A DNA stretch of 64,000 bases from Emydura subglobosa (GCA_007922225.1 ML679969.1:22856509-22920508); one strand, 5' to 3'; numbered from the stretch's first letter, positions 1-12,278 are shown. Made by a program: numbers and translations. The notes: generated from the letters alone by a model not told the origin.

Positions 1-449
1 CCACCAACTTCTAGTTTTGCTACTTAAGCTATTTGTGAACTGACATCATCATATTGCTTTGAGAACTATGATGAAAGTTTAAACTGCAGAAATCTCTGTC
101 TGAACATTTGAGACCTTTCCCTTTACATCTTTCTAACATGCAGATAATTAATAGATCCAGTCAGAGTTGTAAGGGAAAACATTTATTTACACCAGACACA
201 ATATAGGGTTCACTGCAGTTCTTGTTGCATTGGGATGCCAAAACTGATTTTTTGTTGTGTATCAATATTTAATTAATTAGGTTGTGTCTCCAATTTTATT
301 CCTCTAACACTTAGAAGTTGTATGTCCAAGGAAGAGTCTGATTATAAAAATCAAATAAATTCAATAACCTTGTACAACTTAATTTTCAAGATTGTGCCGA
401 AGAAATGTTCTGTCTGCACGACAACTAATAATAATCTAATTTTGATAGT
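1..449. other. AT-rich non-coding sequence, probable PFDN1 intron 2
   Basis: No recognisable gene, RNA or repeat boundary is visible here. It is placed in PFDN1 intron 2 only because exon 3 lies downstream and no exon 2 was found to its right. Confidence 0.4.
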
Positions 450-1770
450 GATTTGGGTTCCATTCCAGGCTCTGGAGGGGAGTGGGTTCTATTGTGTCCT
501 TTTCCCCAGGCTTGAGCCACTCCTGCCCCATCTCCCATAAACTGTCCCTGTCCCCTTCCTGTCTTCTCATCCCACTCCCATTCTCCTTGTCAGCGTAGTC
601 CCAGTCTGTACTCCTCAGGCTTCTTTTCCCAGTCTCTTTGCCCATTCAGTCCCAGTCTCCCATCCCCAATCCAGCTCCTCTCTTTCTCCCGCAATCACAA
701 CCAGTCTCACCAGAAGACTTGTTCCAGTCTGCTGCTTTCCCTTCTTCCGGTCCATTTTTTGCCCCTCTGCATTCGAGTGAGAGTGCTTCCTCTTTTGTGC
801 TGCCTGGGTGCCAGTGGGGGATCCATGTGAGCACAGAAGACAGGCTCCTTGCTCTCATTCCTGGTGCCTGGCCTGGCCTGGGTTTCGGGCGGCTCCTCAG
901 GCATTCCCAGAATACCGACATTCCAGTACTTCTGGGAAGGGCATGAGCCTGCCCCTGTTGGCATGACCTTGGATGCATGGTGCATGCGAGGTCACGCTGC
1001 AGGGAGTTGCAATTTTAAGAGGCCCACCCCTCCGCTGGCATGACCTCATATGCATGGCACATGCAAGGTCACACCAGATACAGGGGCTCCATTTTTAAGT
1101 GTGTGCCATTCTGCCCTCATGACCTGTGTGCAGGGTCATGCTGGTGAGGGCAAAGCAGCATGTTCTTCAAAAGGGTGTCCTCCATCTGATACTAGACAGA
1201 ACCATATTTGGTTTCGTCAGAGTCCTGGATCGGGGACAAAAAAGGAAGGACAAAGAAGTCCTAGAAAAGCAGGACTTTCTGGTTTAATACCGGATGAGTG
1301 GCCTGCTTACCCCAGCCTGGAGCAGCCATTACAGAGAGAGCCTTTTCAAACCCATGTAACCCTGGGATGCAGGATGCTCAGTCACTCTGTGGGGATGGTG
1401 CATGCACAATGTGGTCAGCATTAGGAGCTGAAGACTTTTCAGAGCCTTGTTCTAGCAAGTCTCTTTGGAGTATGTGCAAACTGAGCTTTTTCAGGGATTT
1501 ATAACTGGGCCACATTTGGGCAGATTTTGATGGGCACAGGCCCCCCACCAAATTGAGTCCCAGATCCAAAACATAATGGCACTGGAATGTTAAAGAAAAA
1601 GTCACCGCATTTGTTAACATGGGGAAAATAGAGTATTTTCTTCTATCCTTGTTCTGAGAAAGGGCTGAACCATTTTGACTGAAAGTTTAAAAAATTTCAG
1701 CCTGAGGCAGACACCTGGCTTTCCATTAAAGAAATTAAACATGATCAGAGAGGCAGGTGTGTCCAGAAAT
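450..1770 (+). repeat. Pyrimidine-rich interspersed repeat, copy 1
   Basis: This segment shares its order of sub-blocks with 25187-26335. Both begin with a GGGTTCCATTC motif and run through about 600 bases of C/T-rich sequence studded with CAGTCTCC-like words. Both end in a segment containing CTAGCAAGTCT, TTTGGGCAGATTTT and CATGGGGAAAA. Copy 1 is longer because it carries extra sequence at roughly 930-1390 that includes three imperfect 78 bp units. The overlapping open frames on both strands are low-complexity and show no protein family. I do not recognise the family; it could be a non-autonomous retroelement or a DNA element without obvious terminal repeats. Confidence 0.6.
960..1142. repeat. 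Three imperfect ~78 bp tandem units with TGACCT/AGGTCA arms
   Basis: TGACCT occurs at 964, 1041 and 1120. In the first two units it is followed by an ATGCAT-containing spacer and then AGGTCA at 989 and 1066. The third unit has the variant AGGGTCA after a shorter spacer. Each unit is therefore an imperfect palindrome whose arms match the nuclear-receptor half-site. The units lie inside the pyrimidine-rich repeat copy 1 and were not seen in copy 2. Receptor binding is only a possibility; the wide spacers are not a classical response element. Confidence 0.55.
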
Positions 1771-4700
1771 ACATCCATCAAATGACTGGACATCATTGTC
1801 CATTTCTGGCCATTTGGCAACATTGAAACCGTATCAGTTTATCTGTCTCTTCCTGACTGGATTTTTAGTTCTGAGCTGAAAATATCACTTCTGTAGGAAC
1901 ATACACATGTACCAGACAGAATGCCCAAACTCCAAAGGCTTTTTTTTGTGCATCCCAGAGTTCTTGGGGGATGCAGATTTGCCAGCTGTACAGGGAATGT
2001 CATCTTGTCAAAAATAGCTATTTCTTTGCTCTGGATCTTTGCTTGTGAATCAGTTTTTCTCCTCAGTTGTCATCTGCATGATCATTCCTTGGGATATATC
2101 TTCATTGCTGACTGTGGAGGAAGTGCTTAGTCTTGTTAGATGTTCATGAACAAATTCTAGCCCTGGAATGTTTGATTTTTAAAGTTGCTAGGTACCTAGA
2201 GTGTGATTGTTTTTTTCTGTGTAGTTTTTTTCTGGTAATTACACATACCTGTATCAGTTATGTTTTTTAGCATTAGGGAGTCAAATTATCTCTACATCTG
2301 TGATAAGTTGTGCAGTATCTCTCACACTTTATGTGACACTATTTTTCTGTTTTTATCACCAAAACAATTTCTGTGGTACATAAAAGCAAAACCTATACAA
2401 CATAGGGGCATTCCAGTATCTGCAAATAAAAAAAAAATCACGTTTTTTATTCACTTGTTGTCTTTATGCCTCACATTTTCACTTTCAGCTTTGTGTAGCT
2501 CTTCAGAAGATACAGAACAAATGAAACAGCAGCTTGCTTTTATAGGTGTAAGGAACAGGCTCACCTTTCTAATGAGGTGTATTATCTGTTTTGGAAGGCC
2601 TGAATAAGTGTTGGACTATCTAACTGGAGCGGTCCAAATGTGACAGAATGGAAATACTTACTTTGCTCTTTCGAATTCATTCCTTCTTTCCATCACATGA
2701 GTATTTATTATATATTAATTCATGGGAAACACTGTTCAAGAGAGAACTCTTTTAAGTGCTGATGAGGAGGAATTCAGATTAGTTTTTGTCATCTTTCTTT
2801 CTTCTGGCTGTACAGTATTTTAATTTCAAGAGGCTTTTCTGCTACGGGAATTGATGTTATTTTACTGCTGCTTTTGGAGCATTGTGCAAACTTGTGTGAA
2901 ATGGATCCTACTGTTTTTAGAAAGGATACATGACAGCAGCAACTTAAAAATGATGGTGTGGAAAGCTGGTAACCCCAGCCCCTGCTATTCAAATCAGGTG
3001 CAGCATTGACTGATAATGTTCAGCATATAGTAATTCCTTTTTTTATATTGTCAAATCTACCCTGTGGTGATGGAGAAGAAGGCATGTTTCCAGCCTCTGT
3101 AGCATACAGTTTTGAAATTCTGTACCAAACCATATTGCATAAACTTACCTGAAGTATGTTGCTGGCCCATTGCTAGACACTACAATTGTTGTAGTGTACA
3201 ATTGTTGTGTTTTGGCTGCTTAACCAGCTAAAATTGTTTGTTGCTACATATTGTTTGTTAAAAAGGAAATTAGATGAGAGAATGAGTAGGGGACTGCTTG
3301 TGGTGGAGTGATTCCCAACTAAGATTTGTTAAAAAGGGAGATGCTGCCAGTCACAGTTGAACTCTTATTCCACTTCTCACATAGATTTACCCTTGAATAT
3401 TGCTTGTGAATGTTTGCTCAAGTAACTTATTGCAAAAAGAAAGTGTGACTGTGTGCTCTTGAGGCTCCATGAGCAGTTTCAAGCAGGGTGTAAAGAGATC
3501 ATTGAAGTAAGTTCCCCATACTCCTCTTGGGCAGTGGTCCCCTGTAACAGCCTCAGGCATCTCCCAGGTAGCCAAGTCTGAGCAAATAGCCTTTTACAAT
3601 CAAACACAGAAAAATAGTCCAAGACAAACTCACTAGTCCTGTGTCAGGCATATCGTCCTCCACAGGGCTCTGACAGTTCACAGGAGTGCAGGGCTGGTTC
3701 CTTCCTCAAGGAGCAAAGGACGTGCAAGGTCTGCTCTCCTTGCTGGTCAGCCAGTAAGTGAGCTCTCCTTCTGCCCTTTTAACTGCCCCTTCATTACCTG
3801 GGAGTGGTAATGTAGGTATAGTAGGATGGGGCTAAGTGGGCTCACAGCAGCTCATTAACCCTTGCCTGCTCAGTGTGGGGTTGATATAGCCCATCAGAGG
3901 AAGACACAAATTAGTCAGAATTTTAGTAAAACTTGACTAGTAAAACTAGCCTTCAAAAAGAATGGATAGTGCCATTTAAAAAGTTGACCCTAACTGCTGT
4001 AGCATTATTTTTGGTCATGCTATGTTTATCACCAATTTAGAGGTAAACCACTACTTGCTTTTTTTAAAGAAACTAAGTTTGAACAATGGTATAAATCTAC
4101 CATCTAGTTAAGTGTCTAGCAATGCAGAAACTGCTGTTTGGGAGCTGTGATACTATTTCTGTTTGAAGTAATGTAATATGCTGGAGCTGTTGACAGATCC
4201 AAAATAAAGTGAAAGCTAAAGTAAACATGGTACAGGTGTAAGACAAATAACATTCCCTCATCAGATGGGGCAGGTGTGCTTGTTCCTGACACTTCACAGA
4301 GTTTTGAAAATGTAAATAGTTCAGCATTTTCTGTTCCTCACTTTCAGCCCTTTAAGGTCAATAAATTTATTGCTTATAAATGTTAATCTAGGCAATTTTT
4401 TGAACATGGTAATCTCTCATCGTTGTCCCTCTAAGAGTAAAATTGGAACACTTCCAATATAGTTAATCCTTTTCTCCATCAAATGTAGGTGGCACAGATG
4501 TTACTGCACATTGTTGCACCTACACTTTTTAAATTAAAACTGTCAAATGGCTCATTAAATGTGATGCATATAAGAATTTAATTACCTGTATATAGATACA
4601 ATAATAAATTTAATTTGCCTCCACAAATGCAGAAGATTGCTAACAAAGTTATTTGGCTAAAGTTTGTTAGCCTGTAGTGGGAAGTTTATTTACTATATGA

Positions 4701-6765
4701 ATATTTGCTCCAGAATATTTGCTATTTGGAAAAAAATGGAGTAAAGTTTAGCTGTATTGATAATTTTCTGATTTTTAGCTGCCTATTATCTCATAGCAGC
4801 AAACATAAGCACAACTTGCCATCTAATTTGCCTGAGATGAGAAGACTCAAATGCACCAGCCAAGGAACATAAGCTGCTTAATGAGACGTTCAAAAACAGA
4901 CTGATAAAATATGAAAGACCTAGCTATAAAGAGGGAGCTTGTATAAAATAGTGTTTAAAACATGTACAATGATGAATTATTATATTGTTTTTTAATCTTG
5001 TATTGGAATTTATGGCTAGAATATGTTTCTTAGTTAGATAAACTAATTAAAACTGAAGCTTGCTGGGTGTGTAACTAGTGACTATGTAATGAAGTACACA
5101 GGCAAATTATTAGAATTTAAATGGATATATGCAGAAAAGGGAGAGGGGGGGTCTGTTCTGAGTGACTGTGAACTTGAACAGCAAATTTCTGTTCTTGTCA
5201 GGATGGATTGTTTGGGAACAAGATCAGCTCCTTTGGAAGCCTCTCTTCCATGACTTTGAACAGTACTTAAAATGCACTAATCTCATACTGAGTTACTCTC
5301 AAAGCTTGAATGGCAGCAGGAGTTCAGCATTAAAACATCTTTAAATAGATGAGGGCATGACTGGGCTTAGCCCAACTTTTCACATTGCTTGGTCTTATTG
5401 AAAAAACCTTGGTCTACAGCATTACCTATGTGAGGCAGAGAATTTTAGCCAGGACATTACATGTTATATGGCATACTATAATATATTTACAGCTTTATAT
5501 ATTTATGCAGAAAGCTGTTTTAAAAGAACGTTAAGGTTGTGTACACACCAGGGGACATCAGTACTTGATGAATCTATCTTACTACATGAGATATGGATAT
5601 TTCTTATATGAGGAACAGCTGTGAAAGTTATTAGGCTTTAAAGTTAACAGCTAATTAAGTGGAAAAGGGGAAATTCACACCTCTTTCTGGGTGGCTGTTT
5701 CATACTTCAATCTTGCTCAGAAGGTTCTATGAGCAATCAGGAGCAGAAAGCTTTGCTTCTGAAGAAAGAAGCAAGTGAAGTGAGTTTAGCCTCATCCCAG
5801 TCCCTAATGGATCCATGTCTAGGTAAAAAGCTTTCTGGAGCAGGGATTGCCATGGTGTTTGTCTTGTACAGCACCATGCATATAGCAGTACTTATCAATT
5901 ATCAAATGAAAATTATTAACTTTGGAGTGGTGGAACTTCAGCTGAAGAAACTAGAGCTGGGTGTGGCAGAAGTTTGCTCAAGTGCATTACCCTGTCTAGC
6001 TCATATCAGTCCAGTTAATCTCCCAAATTCCACTTCACACTTCTGAAAGAGGCAACTCAGCTCCTCTGGCTTTGTTTTTCTGTCACTTGAAGAGCACATC
6101 TTCCGATGGTGTAAATTGTCTTAGGTCCATTGACTTAAATTACACCATGAGAATCTGTCACTTGCTTTTTAAACACCCCAAAGCATTACATCATATGGTA
6201 GGTGGAAATGAACACTCTAAATATTCTAGTCCCTGCAATATCACCAGGTATTCAGTTTCTTCATATATTGTGCACTGAATTAACATATTTAGAATATTTC
6301 TCTTTTATACACACTAAAGAAAGTGCCTGTTTGTACTTTCTAGGTTCCTTTGACATTACTTAAAAATTCAATAAATGTAATGCCTGTATGTAAAATTATA
6401 TTGCTGAAGTGCAGTAATACAGTTCAGTGTAACCACTACAGTAAGTACTGCACAAAAACTTTAGTGCCTAATTTCTGCCCTACTCAACAATGAGCAAAAT
6501 TCTAGCTAAGTGTTTAGCTGGATTAATTGAAATGGCAAAATCTGGGCCAAAATGACTAATTTACTAATTACTAACTACTATATTACTCTTATGCTCCTTA
6601 TATGACTGCATGGCTTCCCTTTTTTCTCTGGTGGCTCTAACAAATGGCACAATTTTTCTCAGTTGGGTGAAAATTTTGGCTAACATTTTTTGAGTACTCC
6701 AAGTTAAGCACCTACATAAGTAACCCAGTTGTTGAGGGTGTGGTATCTCTGAAAATCAGGCCACT
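1771..6765. other. AT-rich non-coding DNA, no gene seen
   Basis: Only short scattered open frames occur, with no family resemblance. The stretch near 3620-3900 is slightly GC-richer and may be an old LTR or other repeat fragment, but I could not define its ends. No conserved exon flanked by good splice sites was recognised. It is most simply intronic DNA of PFDN1. Confidence 0.4.
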
Positions 6766-7037
6766 AAGACCCTGTCTACACTTACCTCTGGGATTCTGCA
6801 GCAGTCGACGGGAATTATGCAAGCTACGCAAAAAACTTGCGCAACTCCCGTTGACTTCTGGGCTCCTCTTCTGCGCGCCATCTTCACTGCACTGTGCCGA
6901 CGGGAACATGGGTTCCCGTCGACGCAGCACTACATCACTTGCGAAGGTGGTCTTAGTATGTCAAAGACCTACTCAGTCAATCTAGAGAAATCGATCTGAC
7001 GGCAGAGACTTTGCCGTTGTCAGTGTAGCCATAGCCT
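6766..7037 (+). mobile_element. Short palindromic DNA transposon, family A, copy 1
   Basis: The element starts with ACCCTGTCTACACTTACC and ends with AGTGTAGCCATAGCCT, so the outer ends are inverted. The interior contains CAGTCGACGGGA, a run reading ACGCAAAAAACTTGCG, and GAAATCGATCTGACGGC. The same blocks recur at 55911-56195 and in reverse at 8720-8956. It has no coding capacity and looks like a MITE mobilised by an unrelated transposase. Superfamily and target duplication could not be fixed by eye. Confidence 0.7.
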
Positions 7038-7610
7038 GAGTTAGGTGGCTAATTGTAGATGTAGTTTTCTAGCTTTAAAATTCCAGTTTGAAAATTTTGG
7101 TATTTGACTACTAGCACCTCATTGATACCAGCCAATGTACATTCTTAAACTTCTGTTTGAAGAAAGGCACCAGGGAGGATATTTTCTCAGCTGAATGCTG
7201 TTGACAGCTGCAGAATTTAAGCTCTCATTTAAAAACACAGAAAATCCTCTAGTCCTTACAATTGCAAAGATCTTCCAAGGTAACCTAAGTGTAAACTGGT
7301 GCTGTGCAGTCTTCCTAAGTCTGCATGGACAACTTAAGTGCCACTGCTACTCAGAGATTTCCCAGATTGCAGCACAGTGAAAATTGACCAGAATGTTGTC
7401 AGTTTTCACTGTTCCATATTTAGAACACAGATGGTCATCTTTGAACTACTCCAACTTGGAAAAGCTATGCACAGCAAATGAACAAGTACTGAAGCTATTC
7501 ACTGTGGAAATACACCCCCTCCAGATAAGTTTAGGGAAGTTGAGCCACCTTCCCCTGCAACACACCACCATCATCTCCCTTACAGTAGCCACGATGCTTT
7601 CAGGTGCGAA
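7038..7610. other. Non-coding DNA
   Basis: Small open frames only, without recognisable domains. No repeat ends were seen. Confidence 0.35.
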
Positions 7611-7616
7611 AGAGGA

Positions 7617-7745
7617 ATGATTTGTTTATATTATTTATTTGTATTGCAGTAATGCCTAGGAGCTGCATGGACAAGGATCTTACTGTGTTAAGTGCTGTTC
7701 AAACACAGAACAAAAAGAATCCCTGCCTCAAAGAGCTTAGTGTGG
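7617..7745 (+). repeat. Old interspersed repeat ending in CAAAGAGCTTA
   Basis: The words ATTTGTATTGCAGTAATGCC, CAAACACAGAACAAAAAG and CCTCAAAGAGCTTA are characteristic of a dispersed repeat that I recall as common in reptile and bird genomes. A decayed relative ending in GCAGAGCTTACAATCTG lies at 41830-41900. I cannot give a reliable family name. Confidence 0.5.
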
Positions 7746-8719
7746 GGAATGCTTCTTCTCTCTTCCTGCCATCCAGAGGGTGTGTGTGAGAGATTCAGAT
7801 TTATCAGAACCTAATAGCTGGAGGCTTTGAAAAATGGAACCCTTTCTTAGGATCCAGGGACTGCACCTGATGCAAATGAAATGACCTTCCCTTTCCCAAA
7901 GAGTGCAGGGGTGAGCTTGGCTTCTCACATGGTCACTGCACTCAGACTGACAGAACTCTCATTTTAGTTTAGTCACCTGGCTATTGCATGTTAGGGCCTG
8001 AAAATGTTACCAGTGTCTTAATAGGTGGAGGGGTTGAGGCTGTGAGGTGGAGAGAGGGAGAAATTTAGGGGATACATTTAAAAAAAAAAAGAGAGAAAAG
8101 TGTAATATTAAAAGCAGGAATTTTTGGGAAGCAAAGATGATGATATCAGGGAGAAGCGGTGCACAAAATGAGTGGAGAGAAAGGGAAGAAGTTAGGAGAG
8201 ACACTGAAAACGCCACAAGAAGAGATACAACATGAATTATAGAAGAGAGAAAGTGGAATGAAGCTAGGAAGGGAAAGGAAGTGTAATAAAATCAAGGAAG
8301 GCACTGCAAAGTGCGATTGAAAACCACATTAAGGAGAGCATGAATTGGCAACATGTTAAAATTAAATGAAGTACCCAACTCTTCTGTTCATATAAATTGC
8401 AGGACCGTGATGGCACCGGGTATTGTTCCCCCTGGCTTCATCCTGAGGCTGCTGGTGTTGGGTATATTTTTCAAACTGTGCAGTAGGAGCCTCATTTCTA
8501 TTCTGTTCATCTTCCAGGCCCTGAGTAAACATGTTATTAATATCCATTCGCCATAGCAGATTATGTCACACATTGAATTCAAACTTTTGTGCAGAAGAGG
8601 CATGTTGTCTGGCGCTGCCCAGTCTAAAGCTGTTCATTTTAACTGTTCAACATGAGCACTTGTCACCTGACATGACATGGTCCCAGACACTAGTTAGCCC
8701 TGAGGGGAGACCTTAAACA
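7746..8719. other. Non-coding DNA with a purine-rich stretch
   Basis: Positions about 8040-8290 are strongly A/G-rich on the + strand (GGAGAGAGGGAGAAA-type sequence with an A-run near 8080). No gene, RNA or repeat with definable ends was recognised. Confidence 0.4.
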
Positions 8720-8956
8720 CAATGGCTATAGTTACACTGATCAACTTCTCTGGATCGACTGAGCGGTCAGTGAAGACCCACTCAGTCGTTCCAGAAATCG
8801 ATGTATTAAGACCACTTTCTCAAGTGGCGCAGTGCAATGAAGATGGCACGCAGAAGAGAAGCAGAGAAGTTGATGGGAGTTATGCAAGTTTTTTGCGTAG
8901 CTTGTGTAACTACAGTCGACTGCCGCTGAATTTGGAGGTAAGTGTAGACAAGCCCA
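8720..8956 (-). mobile_element. Short palindromic DNA transposon, family A, copy 2
   Basis: This is a reverse-orientation copy of the element at 6766-7037. Read on the - strand it runs from GGGCTTGTCTACACTTACC through the CAGTCGACTG block and the GCAAAAAACTTGC run. It ends near AGTGTAACTATAGCCAT. It is more diverged than the 55.9 kb copy and has no coding capacity. Confidence 0.65.
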
Positions 8957-9544
8957 ATGATATGAACTATGGAGGCTCCTTTTAATCCTTTTGGGTGGCT
9001 TTCTAAGTAGGGAAGAGGCTAATCCATTGCTTGTGCATTCCTTGTGTGTGGGAGGAGGGGATGGAGGAAGCTATGTCAGGTTCCTAAAATTTACTTGAAC
9101 TCAATTATCCTTTATCTCTTTGCAAGCTGTCATTGTCATATTCTGAGAGTGATCTTGAGCCATGTGATCACGCAGAACACTGCTCTGAGCAATTTGGGAG
9201 CAGCTTTCTTACGATGGCTATATAGCCTTGCTGTGACTTTAATCTGTAATTCATAAGGAATTTATTTTCAGAACTTGATTGTAAATGGAGAAAAGGGAAG
9301 AACTAAACACTCGTGACTGCAGTGTCAGTTAAAAAAAATGAACAAAACAGAACTTTGGAAAGCATTGGAATTCAAAGTTCACTTTAAACAAATAAACAAG
9401 CCCTAATGGAAACGGTAACAGCACAGTTAAGGGCACCCAAACAAGCATAAATCTGTCTCCATAGTGAGAACAACCACGGTTTGCCTTATCTCAGCCATCA
9501 CGCAGGTTCATTTAATCTATAACCACCAAAATATTAATACCTGA
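8957..9544. other. Non-coding DNA
   Basis: Nothing recognisable. Open frames are short and without family resemblance. Confidence 0.35.
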
Positions 9545-9552
9545 TTCTTAAC

Positions 9553-10064
9553 TAGAGCTGGTCGGGAACAAAGTTAATTGGAAAATGCCAATTCATTGAA
9601 CCAGAAGTATTTTTCAGATGTGTTGGGTTCAGTGAACTTCTGATAAAACACAAGTAGGATTCCTTTGGCTCCGGGGTAGCCCCTCTGTGACCACTGTCGT
9701 GAGGCCAGAGACCTCAGGGCTTCCAGGGTCTGTGGCTCATGGGCAACTTAGCCATGTGGACTGCTTTGTCTGGAGCCATGGTTCTCAGGGATTCTAGGAT
9801 TCTTGCTCTGTGGTGGGGAACTCCCCTGAATCCTAGGGCATCCCCAGGAGTTGGAGGCAGCCTGGGAGGTGGGGGCAGCCGGCTGCTCCATTTCATTTAG
9901 AAAAATGGAATTGAAATGGTTATATTTTTTTAAATGAAAAATTTCAGAATTTCTTTTCTGCGGGAAACTGACATTTCAAGTTTTCGTTTTGAATTGGTAT
10001 GAAAACTTTTTTGAAATGGTGGACTTTCCCACAAAATGGAAATTCTGAATTTTTGCCTGCTCTA
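9553..10064. mobile_element. hAT-like non-autonomous DNA transposon
   Basis: The outer ends are inverted: TAGAGCTGGTC on the left and GCCTGCTCTA on the right. They are flanked by TTCTTAAC (9545-9552) and ATCTTAAC (10065-10072), which match at seven of eight bases and look like an 8 bp target duplication. An 8 bp duplication is the known signature of hAT transposition. The centre is GC-rich, while the ends are AT-rich with repeated GAAATTTC-type words. No transposase is encoded. Confidence 0.65.
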
Positions 10065-10072
10065 ATCTTAAC

Positions 10073-10750
10073 TATAGAGATCAATCAGACTCCAGGCATA
10101 AACAATACACAGTAAAAGTCCTTTAATGATTCTTGATTAGATATATAGCATACTGAAGACAGTCTTTTCCCTTTGCTCGCAAGGATTCCATGTGCCATGA
10201 AATACAGATCAAGTGTATCTCTGTAATCCTTACACTGAGATAGATAGTGAAATTATAGGACTTGCATGGAAACCTAAAGGTTAGTGTGGTGCCAAAGTAC
10301 CACCCATTAATACGTACAATCAGTTATATAACATATCCTATTTTTCAAATCTTCTGTATTTCATCTGCAGGCTGTGCAAGTACAGTGTCTTCTCCAAATG
10401 TTAAGACCATCCAGAAAGGTAGAAAGCTGGTAACAGTGCTTGGGCCCAAAAGGTTGGTGTCAACCTTTACACCATTTTAAGTGTTTAGTTTTTCTTGGAT
10501 TGAGTGAAGTTGGGGCCTCTTTTTCTAGATGATCACCTTTGTTTTGCAACTGATTTTTTTCAACCAGTTCCATTGAGTGATCAATTACATTATCTTTTAT
10601 TGTGTTGTAAATGAATCTCTCTGCAATCTCTTCCTTACAGAGCACAAGAGTTACCTTTGGTTGATGTAGTTTAGCTAGATGCAGCAGTTAACTTGCAGAG
10701 ACTATACTATAGTAAATTTGCCTGATTCCTCTTTTCTTTTTCATTTGTAG
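10073..10750. other. End of PFDN1 intron 2
   Basis: No repeat was recognised here. The last 30 bases form a strong polypyrimidine tract (TCCTCTTTTCTTTTTCATTTGTAG) before the exon 3 acceptor. A splice-flanked open segment at 10371-10452 is discussed under rejected items. Confidence 0.5.
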
Positions 10751-10835
10751 GTTTATCCTTCAGTCCAAGGGAGTAATTCACAACCAACTCTTAGACAAAC
10801 AGAAAATAGCAGAAGAGAAAATTAAAGAACTTGAG
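10751..10835 (+). CDS. PFDN1: PFDN1 exon 3 (internal coding exon), prefoldin subunit 1
   Basis: PFDN1 is a beta-type subunit of prefoldin, the cytosolic hexameric co-chaperone that captures unfolded actin and tubulin and hands them to the CCT/TRiC chaperonin. This 85-base exon starts with the last base of a split Met codon, followed by 28 codons reading FILQSKGVIHNQLLDKQKIA and then EEKIKELE. That corresponds to about residues 68-95 of the 122-residue protein: the end of the central beta hairpin and the start of the second coiled-coil helix. It differs from the human sequence as I recall it by only a few substitutions. The acceptor is TTTGTAG and the donor GAG/GTAAGT. The exon ends in phase 0 and joins the exon at 43183 seamlessly. 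The upstream exon was not found in the window. Confidence 0.95.
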
Positions 10836-12086
10836 GTAAGTTTTAGGTGAACAGAGGTGATATTGAAAATACAACCTTAAACAAACCCTCAACATGATAG
10901 TCTATTGCGTCCCTTATGTATATAGTCTATTTATATAGTGCTTTTCATCCTAAAGGATCTTAAAACACTATAACTCTTATCCAGTGCTGAAACTGCTATC
11001 TCTTGGGTAAAATGCAGCAGCTGTCATTGTAGTAATATTAGCAATGCATATCAGACTCTCCTGATAGGTATTTTCCTATCTAGCCTAGAAGTAAAGAATA
11101 TGATGTAGATATCTTATCTAATTTGAGTATTTGAGAGATACAGAAATACATAGGAAATGCGCAGTGATTTCAATTGATAATGTCAAGTTCAAACTGCTGA
11201 AACGGTACCTATATATCTGTTTCATTTTGACCAAAATCAAATGGATATAAACAAGGTTAATTTTTTCTGCTTCTTACACTTAATTCTTCAGCTGGGAGCA
11301 AATAGATATGCTCAAAAAGTGTTACAAGTATGTCTTTTTTCAAATGTCCCTAATATATGAATAATATGAAATCCTGCCCCTTAGTATCTTGAATAAAGAA
11401 CCTTTTAAAAAAATTAGGAATGTGTTTGGAGGACACAAATGATGAGTTGACCAAACAGTCTAATATGTTAATGTTAGCTTTGGATAGGGAAGTAACACTA
11501 GAGAAGACAGATCAGGCAAGTGTGTGTGTTTGTGTGCAAGCTCACACCAAGGAATAGTGATGAGAAGTGCTTAAAGTGCAGTTTTACTCTGAAAAGTGGC
11601 GCTGTGGAGTTCTGTATTTACTCAGTGACTCCAAAGTGAATATGCTCAGTTGACGAGTAGAAAGATGCTTTTCTACTACTATTTGCCCTGAAAACATAAC
11701 CTAGAATCAGAAAATAAGGCTTCTGTCTTTTGCATCATTAGATTCTACAGACAGAACTTAGTTACAGTTTTGCTGATGAAATGGGAGATAGAATAGAATC
11801 TAAAACACTCCATCATATCTGCCTTGCAGCACTAAAAGGAATAAAAAAAAGTCTTAAATGTATAGCCAGTATTCAGAGATGCTGAGCTCCCACTAAACAC
11901 AACGAAAGTGGCATGTGTTCATTACTTTTGAAAATCAGATTCTTGTATTTTGTTCAATAAAGTACTTAGATATGATTCTGAATAGACATAGGGAGCAGAT
12001 CTAAAGAGTAGGAATCTTCCATTTTTAGGTGTTTTTCAGAATAGAATTCCATTTTAAAGACTGAGGATTTAATGTGGTGAAAGGTG
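10836..12086 (+). other. Start of PFDN1 intron 3 (before the DIRS insertion)
   Basis: The intron runs from 10836 to 43182. This first part is AT-rich and unique-looking. It includes two splice-flanked open segments (11292-11327 and 11432-11515) that PFDN1 does not need; see findings. Confidence 0.6.
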
Positions 12087-12278
12087 TTCTATCTTCGACT
12101 GAGTGCTCATATGCATTCCAATATAGGTGTGTGCGCGCCCAGTGCACAGATTCCCGGAACTTTTTTCCCTAGCAAGCCCCGCAGGGCCAGCTCAGGCGCC
12201 CCCTGGAATGCCGCGCTCATGTCGCGGTATAAAGGGCGCTGCCGGCTCTGCGGGTCCCCAGTTCCTTCTTTCCGCCTG
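12087..12278 (+). repeat. DIRS left inverted terminal repeat
   Basis: From about 12106 (GCTCATATGCATTCCAATAT) to about 12278 this is nearly the reverse complement of 17862-18048. The outermost 20 bases (TTCTATCTTCGACTGAGTGC) differ from the right end, the usual DIRS asymmetry, but are complemented at 17760-17779 in the internal complementary region. A frame beginning MCARPVHRFPELF can be read inward from both ends, which shows the palindromic arrangement. Confidence 0.92.
12228..12233 (+). promoter_or_regulatory. TATA box candidate in the DIRS left repeat
   Basis: TATAAA sits in GCGGTATAAAGGGCGC, about 190 bases before the first gag ATG, and is conserved in the right repeat as its complement. 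An internal RNA polymerase II promoter at this site would fit DIRS biology. Function is inferred. Confidence 0.5.

Noticed and set aside
3620..3900. Possible endogenous retrovirus LTR
   Set aside because: No TG...CA ends, target duplication or primer-binding site could be seen, and no retroviral coding sequence lies nearby.
10371..10452. Open segment with good acceptor (CATCTGCAG) and donor (AAAAG/GTTGGT) just before PFDN1 exon 3
   Set aside because: The PFDN1 exon before exon 3 must end with two bases of a split Met codon. In that phase this segment hits a stop, and its peptide does not resemble prefoldin.
11418..11515. Open, charged segment with a GC-type donor (CAG/GCAAGT) downstream of exon 3
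   Set aside because: Exon 3 joins the 43183 exon directly to give the known prefoldin order. With the TTAG acceptor this segment would be out of frame, and the in-frame acceptor at 11432 is weak.
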